Shown in pieces: positions 16,617 to 25,062 of a stretch of DNA of 64,000 nt. How positions within the stretch are numbered: position 1 is the stretch's first letter; each line of letters opens with the position of its first letter. Below the pieces are notes generated by a model that was not told the DNA's origin, did not search any database, and saw only the letters and a list, made by a program, of their open reading frames with translations. Both the position numbers and the translations under genes were made by a program. Origin of the DNA: Cuneatibacter sp. NSJ-177 (GTDB taxonomy: Bacteria; Bacillota; Clostridia; Lachnospirales; Lachnospiraceae); assembly GCF_022867805.1 (NCBI RefSeq), contig NZ_JALIFO010000001.1:62001-126000 (forward strand). The letters run 5' to 3'.

Positions 16617-18378
16617 AATTTTTCCGGCCACCAGCAACCAGAAGGACACTCGTGTATTCCGGTTCTACTGTGAGCTGAAAGAGCCGGTGCAGGGGGAGGC
16701 CCTGCAGACGGCTTTGGACGCCGCCCTGGAGACCTATCCCCTTTTTCTGTCTGTGATGCGGAAAGGGCTTTTTTGGTATTATCTGGAGAGCAGCGAGCTG
16801 CGGCCGGTCGTGCGGGAGGAGGCGGAGCCGCCCTGCGATTCCCTCTTTATCCGCGACCGGAAAACTCTGCTGTTCCAGGTGTCTTATTATAAGAACAGAA
16901 TCAACCTGGAAGTGTTCCATGCCTTGACGGACGGGACCGGAGCCATCTGTTTTCTGAAAGAACTGGTCAAACGGTATTTACTGGTCAGCCACGGGGAGGA
17001 GGGGCTGATGGATCTGCCTCTGGAGGAACAGGAGATCACCGTGGAAGATCAGATTACGGATGGGTTCGCCAAGTATTACAAAAAGAAACCAAAGAGCAAA
17101 GAGAAGAAAAAGCCCGCCTCCTATCAGCTGGAAGGGGTGAAGGATCCTTACGGAGATTTGGATATTCTGGAAGGGGTTGTGTCCAGCCAGGCGCTTCGGA
17201 GAACAGCAAAAGAAAAGGGGGTGACTGTGACCATACTCCTATCTGCCGTTTTGCTCTGGGCAATCCGGGAGGAGATGAAGGCAAACCGAATGCGGCCGGT
17301 GGCCCTGATGGTGCCGGTCAATCTGAGAAAATATTATCCTTCCTCCTCCATGCTGAATTTTTTCGGCTGGATTGAGCCGAGGTATGATTTCCAGCAGGAA
17401 GATTCTCTGGAAGCTGCCCTCCGGCAGATGAAGGAGGACTTTGCCAGGGAGCTGACGCCGGAGCGGGTCGGGCAGAAAATGAATGAGCTGGTGGCTTTGG
17501 AGCGCAATCCGTTTCTGCGGGCGGTTCCTCTGGCCCTAAAAACGCTGGTGCTGCGCCTGGCCTTAAAATTGGGAGAAAATGGAGTCACAGCCATCTTTTC
17601 CAATCTTGGCGTTGTGACGATGCCAGAGGAGTATGGCAAATATATGAAACGATTCGGCGTTTTCACCAGCACGGCCAAGATGGAGCTGACGGTCTGCTCT
17701 TACCAGGATGATCTGGTATTCAGCTTCACGACCCGGCTCCTGGGACGCAATGTACAGCGGAACTTTTTCCGGATCCTGGGTGAACTGGGGGTGCCGGTGA
17801 CCATCCTGGAAGGACAGTTTCCGGAGGAAACATCGTCCGCCGGGCAGAGCAGCCGCCTGTTCCGCAGCTTTACTTTTGGATGTCTGGCCGTTTTGGTGGC
17901 GGTTCTCGCCGGGGGGCAGTTGGTTTGGCCTGACGCCCATTGGGGGCTGTATGCCGCCGGAGGTGTTGCCAGTCTATGGGTGATGGGAGCTTTCGGATTT
18001 TATAAACGGCGGAATCCTCTGAAAGGCGCGATATGGATGGCCGTGGCGGCGGATGTCGGGTGTCTGATCTGGGATTTTGCTACGGGCTGGCGGGGCTGGT
18101 CTGTGGATTATGTACTTCCGGCCGCCGGCGTGGCTGCCATGGTCCTGATGCCGGCCCTATCCCGGATGCGGCGGATTCCTCTGCGGGAGAACATGATCTA
18201 TTCGATTTTGTCCGCCATGCTGGCTCTGATTCCTCTGCCGCTTTTGATCTTTGGCGCGGCAGGCCAACAGGTTCCTTCGTTAATCTGCGCCGGACTTGGC
18301 GTGCTGCGCATCGGCCAGATGGCCTTATTCCGGGGACGGGAGATGAGGGAAGAACTGCATAAGAAGCTGCATTTGTAG
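16561..18378 (+). CDS. Condensation/alcohol acetyltransferase-like protein with C-terminal membrane domain
   Basis: Protein of 605 residues. About residues 1-430 resemble the chloramphenicol-acetyltransferase/condensation superfamily: NLEVFHALTDGTGAICFLKEL holds the HxxxDG active-site motif, and PVNLRKYYPSSSMLNFFGW and FSNLGVVTMP correspond to later conserved strands. From about 440 onward there are six or so hydrophobic segments, in line with an integral membrane domain seen in Clostridia acyltransferase-like proteins (I recall it as DUF6320, unchecked). It starts inside the esterase gene and has no separate promoter. Likely role is transfer of an acyl group at the membrane; substrate unknown. 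Confidence 0.75.
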   Translation: MEKRKERIPRWRRLDNAAKIFPATSNQKDTRVFRFYCELKEPVQGEALQTALDAALETYPLFLSVMRKGLFWYYLESSELRPVVREEAEPPCDSLFIRDRKTLLFQVSYYKNRINLEVFHALTDGTGAICFLKELVKRYLLVSHGEEGLMDLPLEEQEITVEDQITDGFAKYYKKKPKSKEKKKPASYQLEGVKDPYGDLDILEGVVSSQALRRTAKEKGVTVTILLSAVLLWAIREEMKANRMRPVALMVPVNLRKYYPSSSMLNFFGWIEPRYDFQQEDSLEAALRQMKEDFARELTPERVGQKMNELVALERNPFLRAVPLALKTLVLRLALKLGENGVTAIFSNLGVVTMPEEYGKYMKRFGVFTSTAKMELTVCSYQDDLVFSFTTRLLGRNVQRNFFRILGELGVPVTILEGQFPEETSSAGQSSRLFRSFTFGCLAVLVAVLAGGQLVWPDAHWGLYAAGGVASLWVMGAFGFYKRRNPLKGAIWMAVAADVGCLIWDFATGWRGWSVDYVLPAAGVAAMVLMPALSRMRRIPLRENMIYSILSAMLALIPLPLLIFGAAGQQVPSLICAGLGVLRIGQMALFRGREMREELHKKLHL

Positions 18379-18470
18379 AAATTTCTGAGTGCAGACAAAA
18401 GCCAACACACAAAATCAAGCGAGTGGAAAGGAAATCTTCGCAAGAATCCCAATTTTTATTTCGTCGGTAC

Positions 18471-18514
18471 AAAATCCCGGCAGTGCTCCGTCTGAGCCAC
18501 TGCCGGGATTTTTT
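18471..18514 (+). terminator. Terminator of the esterase-acyltransferase pair
   Basis: AAAATCCCGGCAGTG / CACTGCCGGGATTTTTT, perfect stem with a U-run. In 18515-18746 I see no gene and no convincing site. Confidence 0.85.
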
Positions 18515-18746
18515 AATCAGAGATTTTCAAAATTTTACGCCGGATATTTTAAATTCCAGCGCATTTCTGGGCGGCGTTTTTCTGCTGCGGTATCCATTGA
18601 TTGAGAAAACCATGCCTGTGCATCACGGTTCATTCCGGGATGTAGGCTTTTGATCGTTGTCTGCTTCTTTTTCATATCGTTAATACTGTGAATGAGAGTG
18701 GGCAAAATAGAAAGGTATCATTCGATTCTGAAGGAAGGAACCTGCT

Positions 18747-19583
18747 ATGGACCAATTATCAAAGAAAGAGCTGACTGCATTTAAAGAATACCTGCATCAG
18801 GAAGAAAAAAGTGAAGCTACCGTGGAAAAGTATCTGCACGACGTGCGCTGCTTCTATACTTTTCTTGAACAAAGAGCCACAGAGAAAACGGAGGTTTTGG
18901 CATACAAGGAGCATTTGATAAAACGTTACGCCCCTGCCAGCGTGAACTCCATGTTGGTGGCGTTAAACTGCTTTCTGCGGTTTTGCGGACGAGCGGAGTG
19001 CTGTGTGAAGCTATTAAAAATTCAACGGCAAATTTTTTGCCGCCAGGAAAAAGAGTTAACCAGGGGAGAATACCGGCGGCTGGTAAATGCGGCCAGGGAC
19101 ACTCAGTTATCATATATCCTGCAAACCATTTGCGGAACAGGTATCCGGATCAGCGAACTGCGATTCGTCACCGTGGAGGCGGTTCGGAACGGAAGGGCAG
19201 TGGTCAACAGTAAAAACAAGACGAGGGTGATCTTTTTCCCTGCGCCGTTGAAAAAGCTGCTGTTCCGGTATATAAAAAAGACCAATCTGCAAACCGGGCC
19301 GGTCTTTATCGGCAAGAATGGTAAGCCATTGGACCGCAGCTATATCTGGCGCATTATGAAAGGGCTTTGTGCTAGGGCAAACGTGGCTCAGAGCAAAGTT
19401 TTCCCTCATAATCTCAGACACCTATTTGCAAAAACATTTTACTCCATTGAAAAAGACATCATACGTCTGGCTGATCTGCTGGGCCATAGCAGCGTGGACA
19501 CCACGAGGATATACACAATGGAATCCGGTGATGGCCATCTGGCCCGCCTCGGACGGATACAGAAAACCCTTCTGGTCACATAA
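18747..19583 (+). CDS. Tyrosine recombinase (likely DNA invertase for the adjacent switch)
   Basis: Integrase of 278 residues with an N-terminal SAM-like core-binding domain (KEYLHQEEKSEATVEKYLHDVRCFYTFL) and a catalytic domain from about 100. Active-site residues visible: Arg in GTGIRISELR, Lys in NSKNKTRVIFF, His-x-x-Arg in FPHNLRHLFA, His in LGHSSVDTT and Tyr in RIYTMES. It is compact like XerC/XerD and single-gene phase-variation recombinases, with no arm-binding domain. The last codons (Val-Thr-stop) lie inside the left inverted repeat, so inversion would leave the protein unchanged. GAAGGAAGG precedes the ATG. Confidence 0.9.
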   Translation: MDQLSKKELTAFKEYLHQEEKSEATVEKYLHDVRCFYTFLEQRATEKTEVLAYKEHLIKRYAPASVNSMLVALNCFLRFCGRAECCVKLLKIQRQIFCRQEKELTRGEYRRLVNAARDTQLSYILQTICGTGIRISELRFVTVEAVRNGRAVVNSKNKTRVIFFPAPLKKLLFRYIKKTNLQTGPVFIGKNGKPLDRSYIWRIMKGLCARANVAQSKVFPHNLRHLFAKTFYSIEKDIIRLADLLGHSSVDTTRIYTMESGDGHLARLGRIQKTLLVT

Positions 19584-19596
19584 TACGGATTATGTG
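19575..19596 (+). repeat. Left inverted repeat (IR-L) of the invertible segment
   Basis: 22 bp identical to the reverse complement of IR-R at 19972-19993. The core is CACATAAT-ACGG-ATTATGTG: two 8-bp arms around an asymmetric 4-bp centre, the look of a tyrosine recombinase crossover site. It overlaps the recombinase stop codon. Confidence 0.8.
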
Positions 19597-19655
19597 GACC
19601 ATCCGCTCAATGATATATGCTGCATACATAGATTTTTACTTATTTATTTCTTCTA

Positions 19656-19684
19656 CTTATAACATAAATGCCGCTCTTTTTCAA
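19656..19684 (-). promoter_or_regulatory. Promoter inside the invertible segment
   Basis: Reading leftward, TTGAAA and TATAAG with a 17-bp spacer, the best sigma-A match in the segment. I found no comparable rightward promoter next to IR-R. Confidence 0.6.
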
Positions 19685-19971
19685 GAGATTCGGCAGATTT
19701 CTCAGTGACATCTTACCATAGGCAGAAAGAAACAAGCCGGAAGAATTTCACCTCTTCCCGCCTGGTTTTTTGTGCCTTTTTAACAGATATAAAAAACATT
19801 CCGCTAGGGATGCACAGAGTCTGCCCTTTAGGGTACACAAATGTAAAGAAAGATGCCGCTGATGCAGCACATTTGCGGCGCAGATTTTCGCAAAATAAAT
19901 TTTATTCGTTTTGAACGGATATTTATGAAACTTTTGGGCCCAACTTTTGGAAGATCGTACTGTTTTTTAGT

Positions 19972-19993
19972 CACATAATCCGTATTATGTGAC
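19972..19993 (-). repeat. Right inverted repeat (IR-R) of the invertible segment
   Basis: Exact reverse complement of IR-L. Here the arms extend to GTCACATAAT/ATTATGTGAC around a CCGT centre. The opposite centre orientation (ACGG against CCGT) means recombination would invert, not delete. Confidence 0.8.
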
Positions 19994-20033
19994 GGCTCAT
20001 GAGAGAGGGTGGGCAAAAGGGAGGAGTTAACCG

Positions 20034-20669
20034 GTGACAGAGTTTAGAAAAACAGCACAAATGGAAACGGTATTTCGGTCGCTGCCGGTATTTGTCCAAC
20101 AGCATAGCTGCATGGTTGGCAAATACGCCGAATTAATCGTTGATTCCATATCGCAGGCAAAGTATAAACCCGATCAAGGCGAGCTGCCTTTGGAAATGCT
20201 TTCTCATGTTGATATTTGGGGAAAGTACCATGATATCGGCAAAGCGGCTATTCCCGATTCCATCCTGAACAGTACCCGGCCGTTGGAAGATTTCGAATGG
20301 AAACTCATATATGCGCACACGATGCTTGGCGCCTATATCATCCTGGGCAGGATCCCCCTGCCGCTCCGGGAGCCGCCCTCCAAGCTGTGGGAAATGGCCG
20401 CCCAATGTTGTTTATACCACCATGAACGGTGGGATGGCAACGGATATCCGTTTGGATTTTCTAAAGAGTCGATTCCCCTTCCGGCCCGGATCATTGGAAT
20501 CGCAGACGCATATGACGCAATGACTGCCGACAGACCCTATCACAAAGGAATCTCGGAAGCGGCGGCATTGGCGGAAATCCAAAAGGGCGCGGGAACGCAG
20601 TTTGACCCTGTTTTGGCAGAGGTGTTTCTTGAGGTCATGTCGAGAAAAGCGAACGCGGTTAACTGGTAA
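20034..20669 (+). CDS. Stand-alone HD-GYP domain protein (c-di-GMP phosphodiesterase type)
   Basis: HD-GYP protein of 211 residues without sensor or receiver domain. Motifs in order: HSCMVGKYAELI (first metal His), KYHDIGKAAIPD (HD pair), YAHTMLGAYI, YHHERWDGNGYP (HHE and GYP), IADAYDAMTADRPYHKG and GTQFDPVLAEVF. Active members hydrolyse cyclic di-GMP, lowering the signal that promotes sessile growth; all metal-binding positions appear kept. GTG start, GGAGG seven bases upstream. Its only nearby promoter lies in the invertible segment and currently faces away, suggesting ON/OFF control of c-di-GMP in subpopulations (inference). Confidence 0.9.
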   Translation: MTEFRKTAQMETVFRSLPVFVQQHSCMVGKYAELIVDSISQAKYKPDQGELPLEMLSHVDIWGKYHDIGKAAIPDSILNSTRPLEDFEWKLIYAHTMLGAYIILGRIPLPLREPPSKLWEMAAQCCLYHHERWDGNGYPFGFSKESIPLPARIIGIADAYDAMTADRPYHKGISEAAALAEIQKGAGTQFDPVLAEVFLEVMSRKANAVNW

Positions 20670-20693
20670 GAGAAAGATTCCAAGACACCGGAC

Positions 20694-20741
20694 CGCCTAG
20701 ACTGGTACCAGAGTGATGGAACCAGTCTAGGCGATTTTTTT
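20694..20741 (+). terminator. Terminator of the HD-GYP gene
   Basis: CGCCTAGACTGGT pairs perfectly with ACCAGTCTAGGCG and is followed by ATTTTTTT. In 20742-20963 I see no gene. Confidence 0.9.
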
Positions 20742-20963
20742 GCACATACCGGACAATAAGACCCGATTGGAACAGAGAGAGGACAATTTAACTCTAAAAT
20801 CTTGGATAGAAGACTGTGAAACTTGGAACAAAACAAGGATCGCATGAATAGAACAAGGAATTGTTTCCTGAAGGAATGTTGCTTTACAAATAAACATAAG
20901 ATTAATATACTTCATGATGAAGTGAGAAATCAGAAATGATTTTCGCGATGAATTCGGAATATA

Positions 20964-20992
20964 TTGACGAAAGATGACTGGAATGTTATAAT
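20964..20992 (+). promoter_or_regulatory. Promoter of the AGCS symporter gene
   Basis: TTGACG and TATAAT with a 17-bp spacer; the leader is about 110 nt and shows no riboswitch I recognise. Confidence 0.75.
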
Positions 20993-21111
20993 AACCACGA
21001 ACACCAAATATAGTTTTGTGGAAAACGGGCGCCCGGATTCTTCACGAATCTTCACACAAGACTTGTTTTGGTCCATATCTAGTTCACGATACTACAAAAA
21101 GGAGAGAGTCT

Positions 21112-22608
21112 ATGTTTGATTGGTTCAACGATCTCGTAGCTGCGCTGAATGGCCCTATATGGGGTGTCGGCATGTTGGTTTTGATTGTAGGTTCGGGTTT
21201 GTATTTTACAGTAAGACTTGGATTCTTCCAGTTTGTTCATTTTAAAGATATGTGGAGCCGGATTTTAGACAAAAATGCTTCCGATTCCGGCATATCCTCC
21301 TTTGCCTCTTTCTGCACGACCATGGCAATGCGCATTGGCACCGGCAATGTGGCCGGAGTGGCCGTTGCCATATTTATGGGCGGCCCCGGCGCGCTGTTTT
21401 GGATGATTCTCGCAGGTATGACAAACTCGGCCGTGTGTTTTTCTGAGTGTACCTTGGGTTCTCTGTATAAAACCAAAATCGATGGAGAATACCGGGGAGG
21501 AGGCGCTTACTGTGCCCAGCGGGGACTGAACTGGAAGGCATATGGCGCTTTCTTGGCTGTTATCTTGATGATTGGCACTGCCTGTTTCATGCCCGCGGCG
21601 GCCACTTTTACCATCTGCGACGGTTTTAAAAACGCGATCGGCGTTCCCATGTGGGTCAGCGCTCTGATTATCGCAGTCGTCATGCTGATCGTGGTATTCG
21701 GCGGTGTTAAGAGAATCAGTTCCGTAGCTTCCATGGTTGTACCCTTTATGACGGTGATTTATCTGATTGCGGCGGTGGTTATTATCATTCTGAATATCAC
21801 TGAAGTTCCTGCATTGATTAAAAATGTGGTTACATCTGCTTTTGGAGCAAACGCAATTTTTGGCGGCAGTATCGGTATTGCGATCCAGCAGGGCGTGAAG
21901 AGAGGAACCTTCTCCTCCGCCTCTGGTATGGGCGAGGCTTCCCCGACCGCAGCCGCAGCCGAGACCAGCCACCCGGTCAAGCAGGGGATGGCAAATGCGG
22001 CTGGTGTATGGCTGGATACCGTCATCGTTTGTACGGCTTCCGGTCTGATGATTCTGCTGACAGATTGTTTTAATACCCAGTTCGGATATGTTGGAAGCGG
22101 TTCCTCCCAGATGGCCGCGCTGGCGGCGGAAGGCACCAACGGCGTAATCTTTGTACAGCTGGCAGTCCAGCAGGTCCTTGGAGCCATTGCCCCGCTGTTT
22201 ATTGCAATCATGCTGGCCTTGTTCTCCTTTACCTGCCTGATCAGCTATTATTACGAGGCGGAGAGCGCCGCCATGTTTTTATTCCAGGGTGAGAAGAAGG
22301 CGAAGATTCGCAAGATCGTGACCAGAACCATGCAGTTCGGCATGCCTGTTTTGATCTTTATCTGGGGAAATGTGGAATCTGGCCTGGCATGGAATTTGTC
22401 GGATTTGGCTCTTGGCTCCTGCACATGGATTAATATGCTTGTCGTACTGGCGCTGTCCCCGAAAGTATTCGCCATGTATAAAGATTATGAAAGACAGATG
22501 AAAGCCAAGATCGATCCCTACTATAATCCCAACAAGCTGTCCTGGAAAGGTGTAGATGTGGAGATGTGGAATGAGATCAATAAAAGCCGGATTGAAGCAG
22601 AAAAATAA
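21112..22608 (+). CDS. Amino-acid:sodium symporter (AGCS family)
   Basis: Membrane carrier of 498 residues that takes up alanine or glycine with sodium (or protons). Family blocks: FTVRLGFFQFVHF, RIGTGNVAGVAVAIFMGGPGALFWM, NSAVCFSECTLGSLYK, IGIAIQQGVKRGTFSSASGMGEASP and the late SYYYEAESAAMFLF region; about 10-11 hydrophobic segments. The ATG five bases after GGAGAGAG is preferred to an upstream in-frame ATG that would add 32 hydrophilic residues. Monocistronic, with its own promoter and terminator. Whether alanine or glycine is preferred cannot be told. Confidence 0.92.
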   Translation: MFDWFNDLVAALNGPIWGVGMLVLIVGSGLYFTVRLGFFQFVHFKDMWSRILDKNASDSGISSFASFCTTMAMRIGTGNVAGVAVAIFMGGPGALFWMILAGMTNSAVCFSECTLGSLYKTKIDGEYRGGGAYCAQRGLNWKAYGAFLAVILMIGTACFMPAAATFTICDGFKNAIGVPMWVSALIIAVVMLIVVFGGVKRISSVASMVVPFMTVIYLIAAVVIIILNITEVPALIKNVVTSAFGANAIFGGSIGIAIQQGVKRGTFSSASGMGEASPTAAAAETSHPVKQGMANAAGVWLDTVIVCTASGLMILLTDCFNTQFGYVGSGSSQMAALAAEGTNGVIFVQLAVQQVLGAIAPLFIAIMLALFSFTCLISYYYEAESAAMFLFQGEKKAKIRKIVTRTMQFGMPVLIFIWGNVESGLAWNLSDLALGSCTWINMLVVLALSPKVFAMYKDYERQMKAKIDPYYNPNKLSWKGVDVEMWNEINKSRIEAEK

Positions 22609-22630
22609 AAGATGGTAAGCTGACATACAT

Positions 22631-22675
22631 AGGCCGGATGGGAAAGAAAGATGCTGCTTGCCGGTCCGGCCTTTT
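22631..22675 (+). terminator. Terminator of the AGCS gene
   Basis: AGGCCGGA/TCCGGCCTT stem followed by TTCC. Confidence 0.7.
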
Positions 22676-22805
22676 CCTTGCCTGCCGGGAGGCAGCCGGC
22701 TCAGGAACGGCAGAGAAGAGTTGGGATTGGTTTTTTTATGGGAAATTCAAATGGAAATTTCCATAGAAAAGAAAGAAGAAGTACTTTACAATAAAAAGTT
22801 CGCTC

Positions 22806-22834
22806 TGTACAAACTATGACCAGTATTGTATAAT
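22806..22834 (+). promoter_or_regulatory. Promoter of the small lipoprotein gene
   Basis: TGTACA (4 of 6) and a perfect TATAAT with a 17-bp spacer. Nothing else is seen in 22676-22944. Confidence 0.45.
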
Positions 22835-22944
22835 AATAGAGCATTACTCAAGCGGCAAGGGGAGCGGGCTGAGATTCGGATACAAAAGAGCAAGTATTTC
22901 ATCCCGAAATATCTGCCGACAACATATGTGAGGAGGAAAAAGAG

Positions 22945-23334
22945 ATGAGTAAGGTGAGCAAAAAGCTGGCTGCGCTGGTATTTGCAGCTGTGCTGGCAAT
23001 GGCGCTGCTGGTTGGGTGCGGCAGCACTCCGGCAATTGTGGGTACATGGAAAGCGGCTACCGTAGAGGCGAGCGGAGTAAGCATGGACTTTGACGCCTTT
23101 GCGAAACAGCTGGGAGGGGACGCGGATTCCGTGAAGATCGAAATGGTCGCAAAAGAAGATAAGACCTTTTCCATGACTTTGATGGACCAGTCTCAGGACG
23201 GCACATGGGCAGAAAAAGATGGGAAGTTCGTTCTGACTGCCGACGGAGAAGATCTGGAAGTACAGATCGAGGACGGAAAGCTGATCATTGCCGAAGATTC
23301 TATGGGAGTAAAGATTACTTTTGAGAAAAAATAA
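22945..23334 (+). CDS. Small lipoprotein, lipocalin-like
   Basis: Secreted lipoprotein of 129 residues. MSKVSKKLAALVFAAVLAMALLVGC is a lipoprotein signal with lipobox LVGC at 22-25; the rest begins IVGTWKAATVEASG, a lipocalin-like or DUF4923-type opening, and runs as alternating strand-forming segments ending KITFEKK. No catalytic residues. Good GAGGAGG. Cell-surface location is well supported; the role is not known. Own promoter and terminator. Confidence 0.8.
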   Translation: MSKVSKKLAALVFAAVLAMALLVGCGSTPAIVGTWKAATVEASGVSMDFDAFAKQLGGDADSVKIEMVAKEDKTFSMTLMDQSQDGTWAEKDGKFVLTADGEDLEVQIEDGKLIIAEDSMGVKITFEKK

Positions 23335-23354
23335 TCACAGGCAATGGGGATTCC

Positions 23355-23400
23355 GGGAGCTGCCGCAGGAAATTTTATATGCGGCGGCTCCCCTTTTTTT
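23355..23400 (+). terminator. Terminator of the lipoprotein gene (palindromic-repeat type)
   Basis: GGGAGCTGCCGCA / TGCGGCGGCTCCC stem followed by CTTTTTTT. Its ends resemble two other intergenic hairpins at 45305-45396 and 56881-56953. Confidence 0.85.
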
Positions 23401-23489
23401 CCGCAGGAAAGAATGGAAAAACACTTGACAAAAACAGGATTATCGAGGATAATATACAGGTAGCGAATTTCATATAGCTCCATTTATGT

Positions 23490-23560
23490 GCGGATATAGT
23501 TCATTGGTAGAACACCAGCTTCCCAAGCTGGATAGGCGGGTTCGATTCCCGTTATCCGCT
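23490..23560 (+). tRNA. tRNA-Gly (anticodon CCC)
   Basis: Complete cloverleaf: acceptor GCGGATA/TATCCGC, anticodon stem CCAGC/GCTGG with loop TTCCCAA giving anticodon CCC, T-loop GTTCGATTC, discriminator T as usual for glycine tRNAs. CCA is not encoded. The 3' half from the anticodon stem is duplicated at 32022-32076, so it is the integration target of the island. Confidence 0.95.
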
Positions 23561-23565
23561 TTTTT
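23511..23565 (+). repeat. attL direct repeat within tRNA-Gly
   Basis: 55 bp identical to 32022-32076, running from just before the anticodon stem through the acceptor 3' strand and the first six Ts of the tRNA terminator. Confidence 0.92.
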
Positions 23566-23625
23566 GTTGCAAAAACGTGGGTTTCGGGGAGGCAGCGTCG
23601 GATGATGGGAGAGGGCTTTTCCTCT

Positions 23626-23648
23626 GATTTACAAATAATTTACAAAAT
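23626..23648 (+). repeat. Left arm-type site of the island
   Basis: Two overlapping ATTTACAAA units; 22 of 23 bases match 31897-31919 near the other end in the same orientation. Probable arm-binding site for the N-terminal domain of the integrase. Confidence 0.55.
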
Positions 23649-23660
23649 TTCTGCACAAAC

Positions 23661-23687
23661 AAAACCGCCAGGATGTGGCGGTCTTTT
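23661..23687 (-). terminator. Terminator of the integrase gene
   Basis: Leftward: GACCGCCA/TGGCGGT stem followed by TTTGTTTG. A-T tracts on both sides mean it may act in both directions. Confidence 0.7.
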
Positions 23688-23690
23688 CGT

Positions 23691-24851
23691 TTAGAAGGTA
23701 TGTGCTAATTTTTGCATTTCTTCGGCTTTGGTATCCGGTAGGACATGACTGTACAAATCCATTGTCATAGCTAGGGTAGAATGCCCTAGTATCATCTGCA
23801 CAACTTTGGGCTTCATTCCATTTTCGAGGGCCCTGGTGGCAAAGGTATGGCGGAATGTGTGAGGGGTGATAGTATCAAATTCTTTTCCGTCCGCCCGTAT
23901 GCTTTTTATGATCTCCTGCATGTCTTTCCGGATTTGAGTATCCCATATGGTTTTCCCAAGGGAATCCGTGAACACAGTATTTTCCAGACCTTCTTTGTAT
24001 CCCCATTCTTCGCCAAAGCGTAGGCGGTTCTCTAGCTGCTGCTTCTTTCGGGATTTCAACAGTGCTTCTACATGGTTCAGTATAGGAATTTCACGTCGGC
24101 TGCTTTCTGTTTTCGGGGCGTCTTTGATACGTTTTCCCTGTTCTCTAAGGTAAACGAGAGTTCCATTCACTTGGAGAACTTTCTTTTTGAAATCAATATC
24201 TTGCCATTGCAGTGCTAAAATTTCATTGATTCTCATACCCGTGGAAAGCGCAAAAAGATAGATATCATAATATTGAGAAGAAGCAGCATATTTAAGAAAA
24301 GTATCTTGTTCATCTTTTGACATTACACGGCGTTCCTTTTTGCTAACAAATTTGGGGAGAACAACCTTTGAAACGGGATTGCTTTGTACAATTCCATTTC
24401 GTTCCGCTTGCTTATACATATTAAGCAAGACGATATAAGGAAGGTTTACCCGTGTCTTTGAAAGGCCATCGCCGTAATATTGGTTGATTAAACGCTGAAT
24501 CATTTCCGGACGAATACTTTTTAACTGCTTTTTTCCAATATGCGGCCTGATTTGAGCATCGTATACCTGCCGATAGGTTTCTGCGGTGCTGGCTTTTACA
24601 CTGTTCGCTTTATATTCGTCCATCCAGATTTTGAACCAAGCGTCAACCGTGATATTGGATTCTTTGGCATAAATCCCATGTTCCACTTCATAACGCAAAG
24701 CGTCCAGGGCTTTGATGGTTTTCTTTATTGTATCACCGCTCACAATGTAAGGCTCGCCCTGGTACATAAAACGCCCGGAATAGCGGCCATCGGGCCTCTG
24801 AGTGATGCCTTTTGGAAGGACATTTCCTTCTTTGTCATACCGTTGTTTCAT
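23691..24851 (-). CDS. int: Tyrosine integrase of the island
   Basis: Site-specific recombinase of 386 residues that inserts and excises the island at tRNA-Gly. N-terminal arm-binding domain (about 1-55, RPDGRYSGRFMYQGEPYIVSG), core-binding domain (about 65-165, ITVDAWFKIWMDEYK) and catalytic domain with Arg in LSTGMRINEI, Lys in PKTESSRRE, His-x-x-Arg in TPHTFRHTFA, His in LGHSTLAM and Tyr in DLYSHV. All catalytic residues are present, so it is probably active. GGA lies seven bases before the ATG. It points toward attL, the usual arrangement. Confidence 0.95.
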   Translation of the reverse strand: MKQRYDKEGNVLPKGITQRPDGRYSGRFMYQGEPYIVSGDTIKKTIKALDALRYEVEHGIYAKESNITVDAWFKIWMDEYKANSVKASTAETYRQVYDAQIRPHIGKKQLKSIRPEMIQRLINQYYGDGLSKTRVNLPYIVLLNMYKQAERNGIVQSNPVSKVVLPKFVSKKERRVMSKDEQDTFLKYAASSQYYDIYLFALSTGMRINEILALQWQDIDFKKKVLQVNGTLVYLREQGKRIKDAPKTESSRREIPILNHVEALLKSRKKQQLENRLRFGEEWGYKEGLENTVFTDSLGKTIWDTQIRKDMQEIIKSIRADGKEFDTITPHTFRHTFATRALENGMKPKVVQMILGHSTLAMTMDLYSHVLPDTKAEEMQKLAHTF

Positions 24852-25062
24852 CTCATTTTCCTTTCACAGCACAATGCCATATTTACTCTTTTTGTAGGAC
24901 TGCTGGCAGGAGGACGCTTTCCTTCATTTTCCAGTATGTCCAGAAATGGTTAAACGTCCCAACGCCAACCCCGCCGGCATTAACATTTCTTAACATGTCA
25001 ATGCAGCTCTGAGCCACCCTATTCTTCGTAGTCGATTTTCTGATCGAATCCCGATTCTCCCT
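24852..25062. other. Gene-free gap before the integrase
   Basis: No coding region seen. It holds an imperfect palindrome at 24978-25003 (CATTAACAT...ATGTCAATG, 8 of 9 paired) that may be an operator or Xis site for the integrase, and one copy of GGCAGGAGGAC at 24905-24915. Confidence 0.4.

Larger units (their letters stand above)
19575..19993. other. Putative invertible promoter segment (phase-variation switch)
   Basis: A 375-bp AT-rich unit between perfect 22-bp inverted repeats, directly after a stand-alone tyrosine recombinase and 40 bp before an HD-GYP gene. It holds no credible gene; it holds one good promoter (19656-19684) pointing left in the orientation given, i.e. away from the HD-GYP gene. 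Inversion would point it right, with a leader of about 115 nt. As read here the switch is probably OFF for HD-GYP and makes antisense RNA to the recombinase end. Sequence organisation is seen; function is inferred. Confidence 0.7.

Noticed and set aside
20993-21111. Glycine riboswitch in front of the AGCS symporter
   Set aside because: The leader is only about 110 nt and I could not find the conserved glycine aptamer core or an expression-platform terminator.
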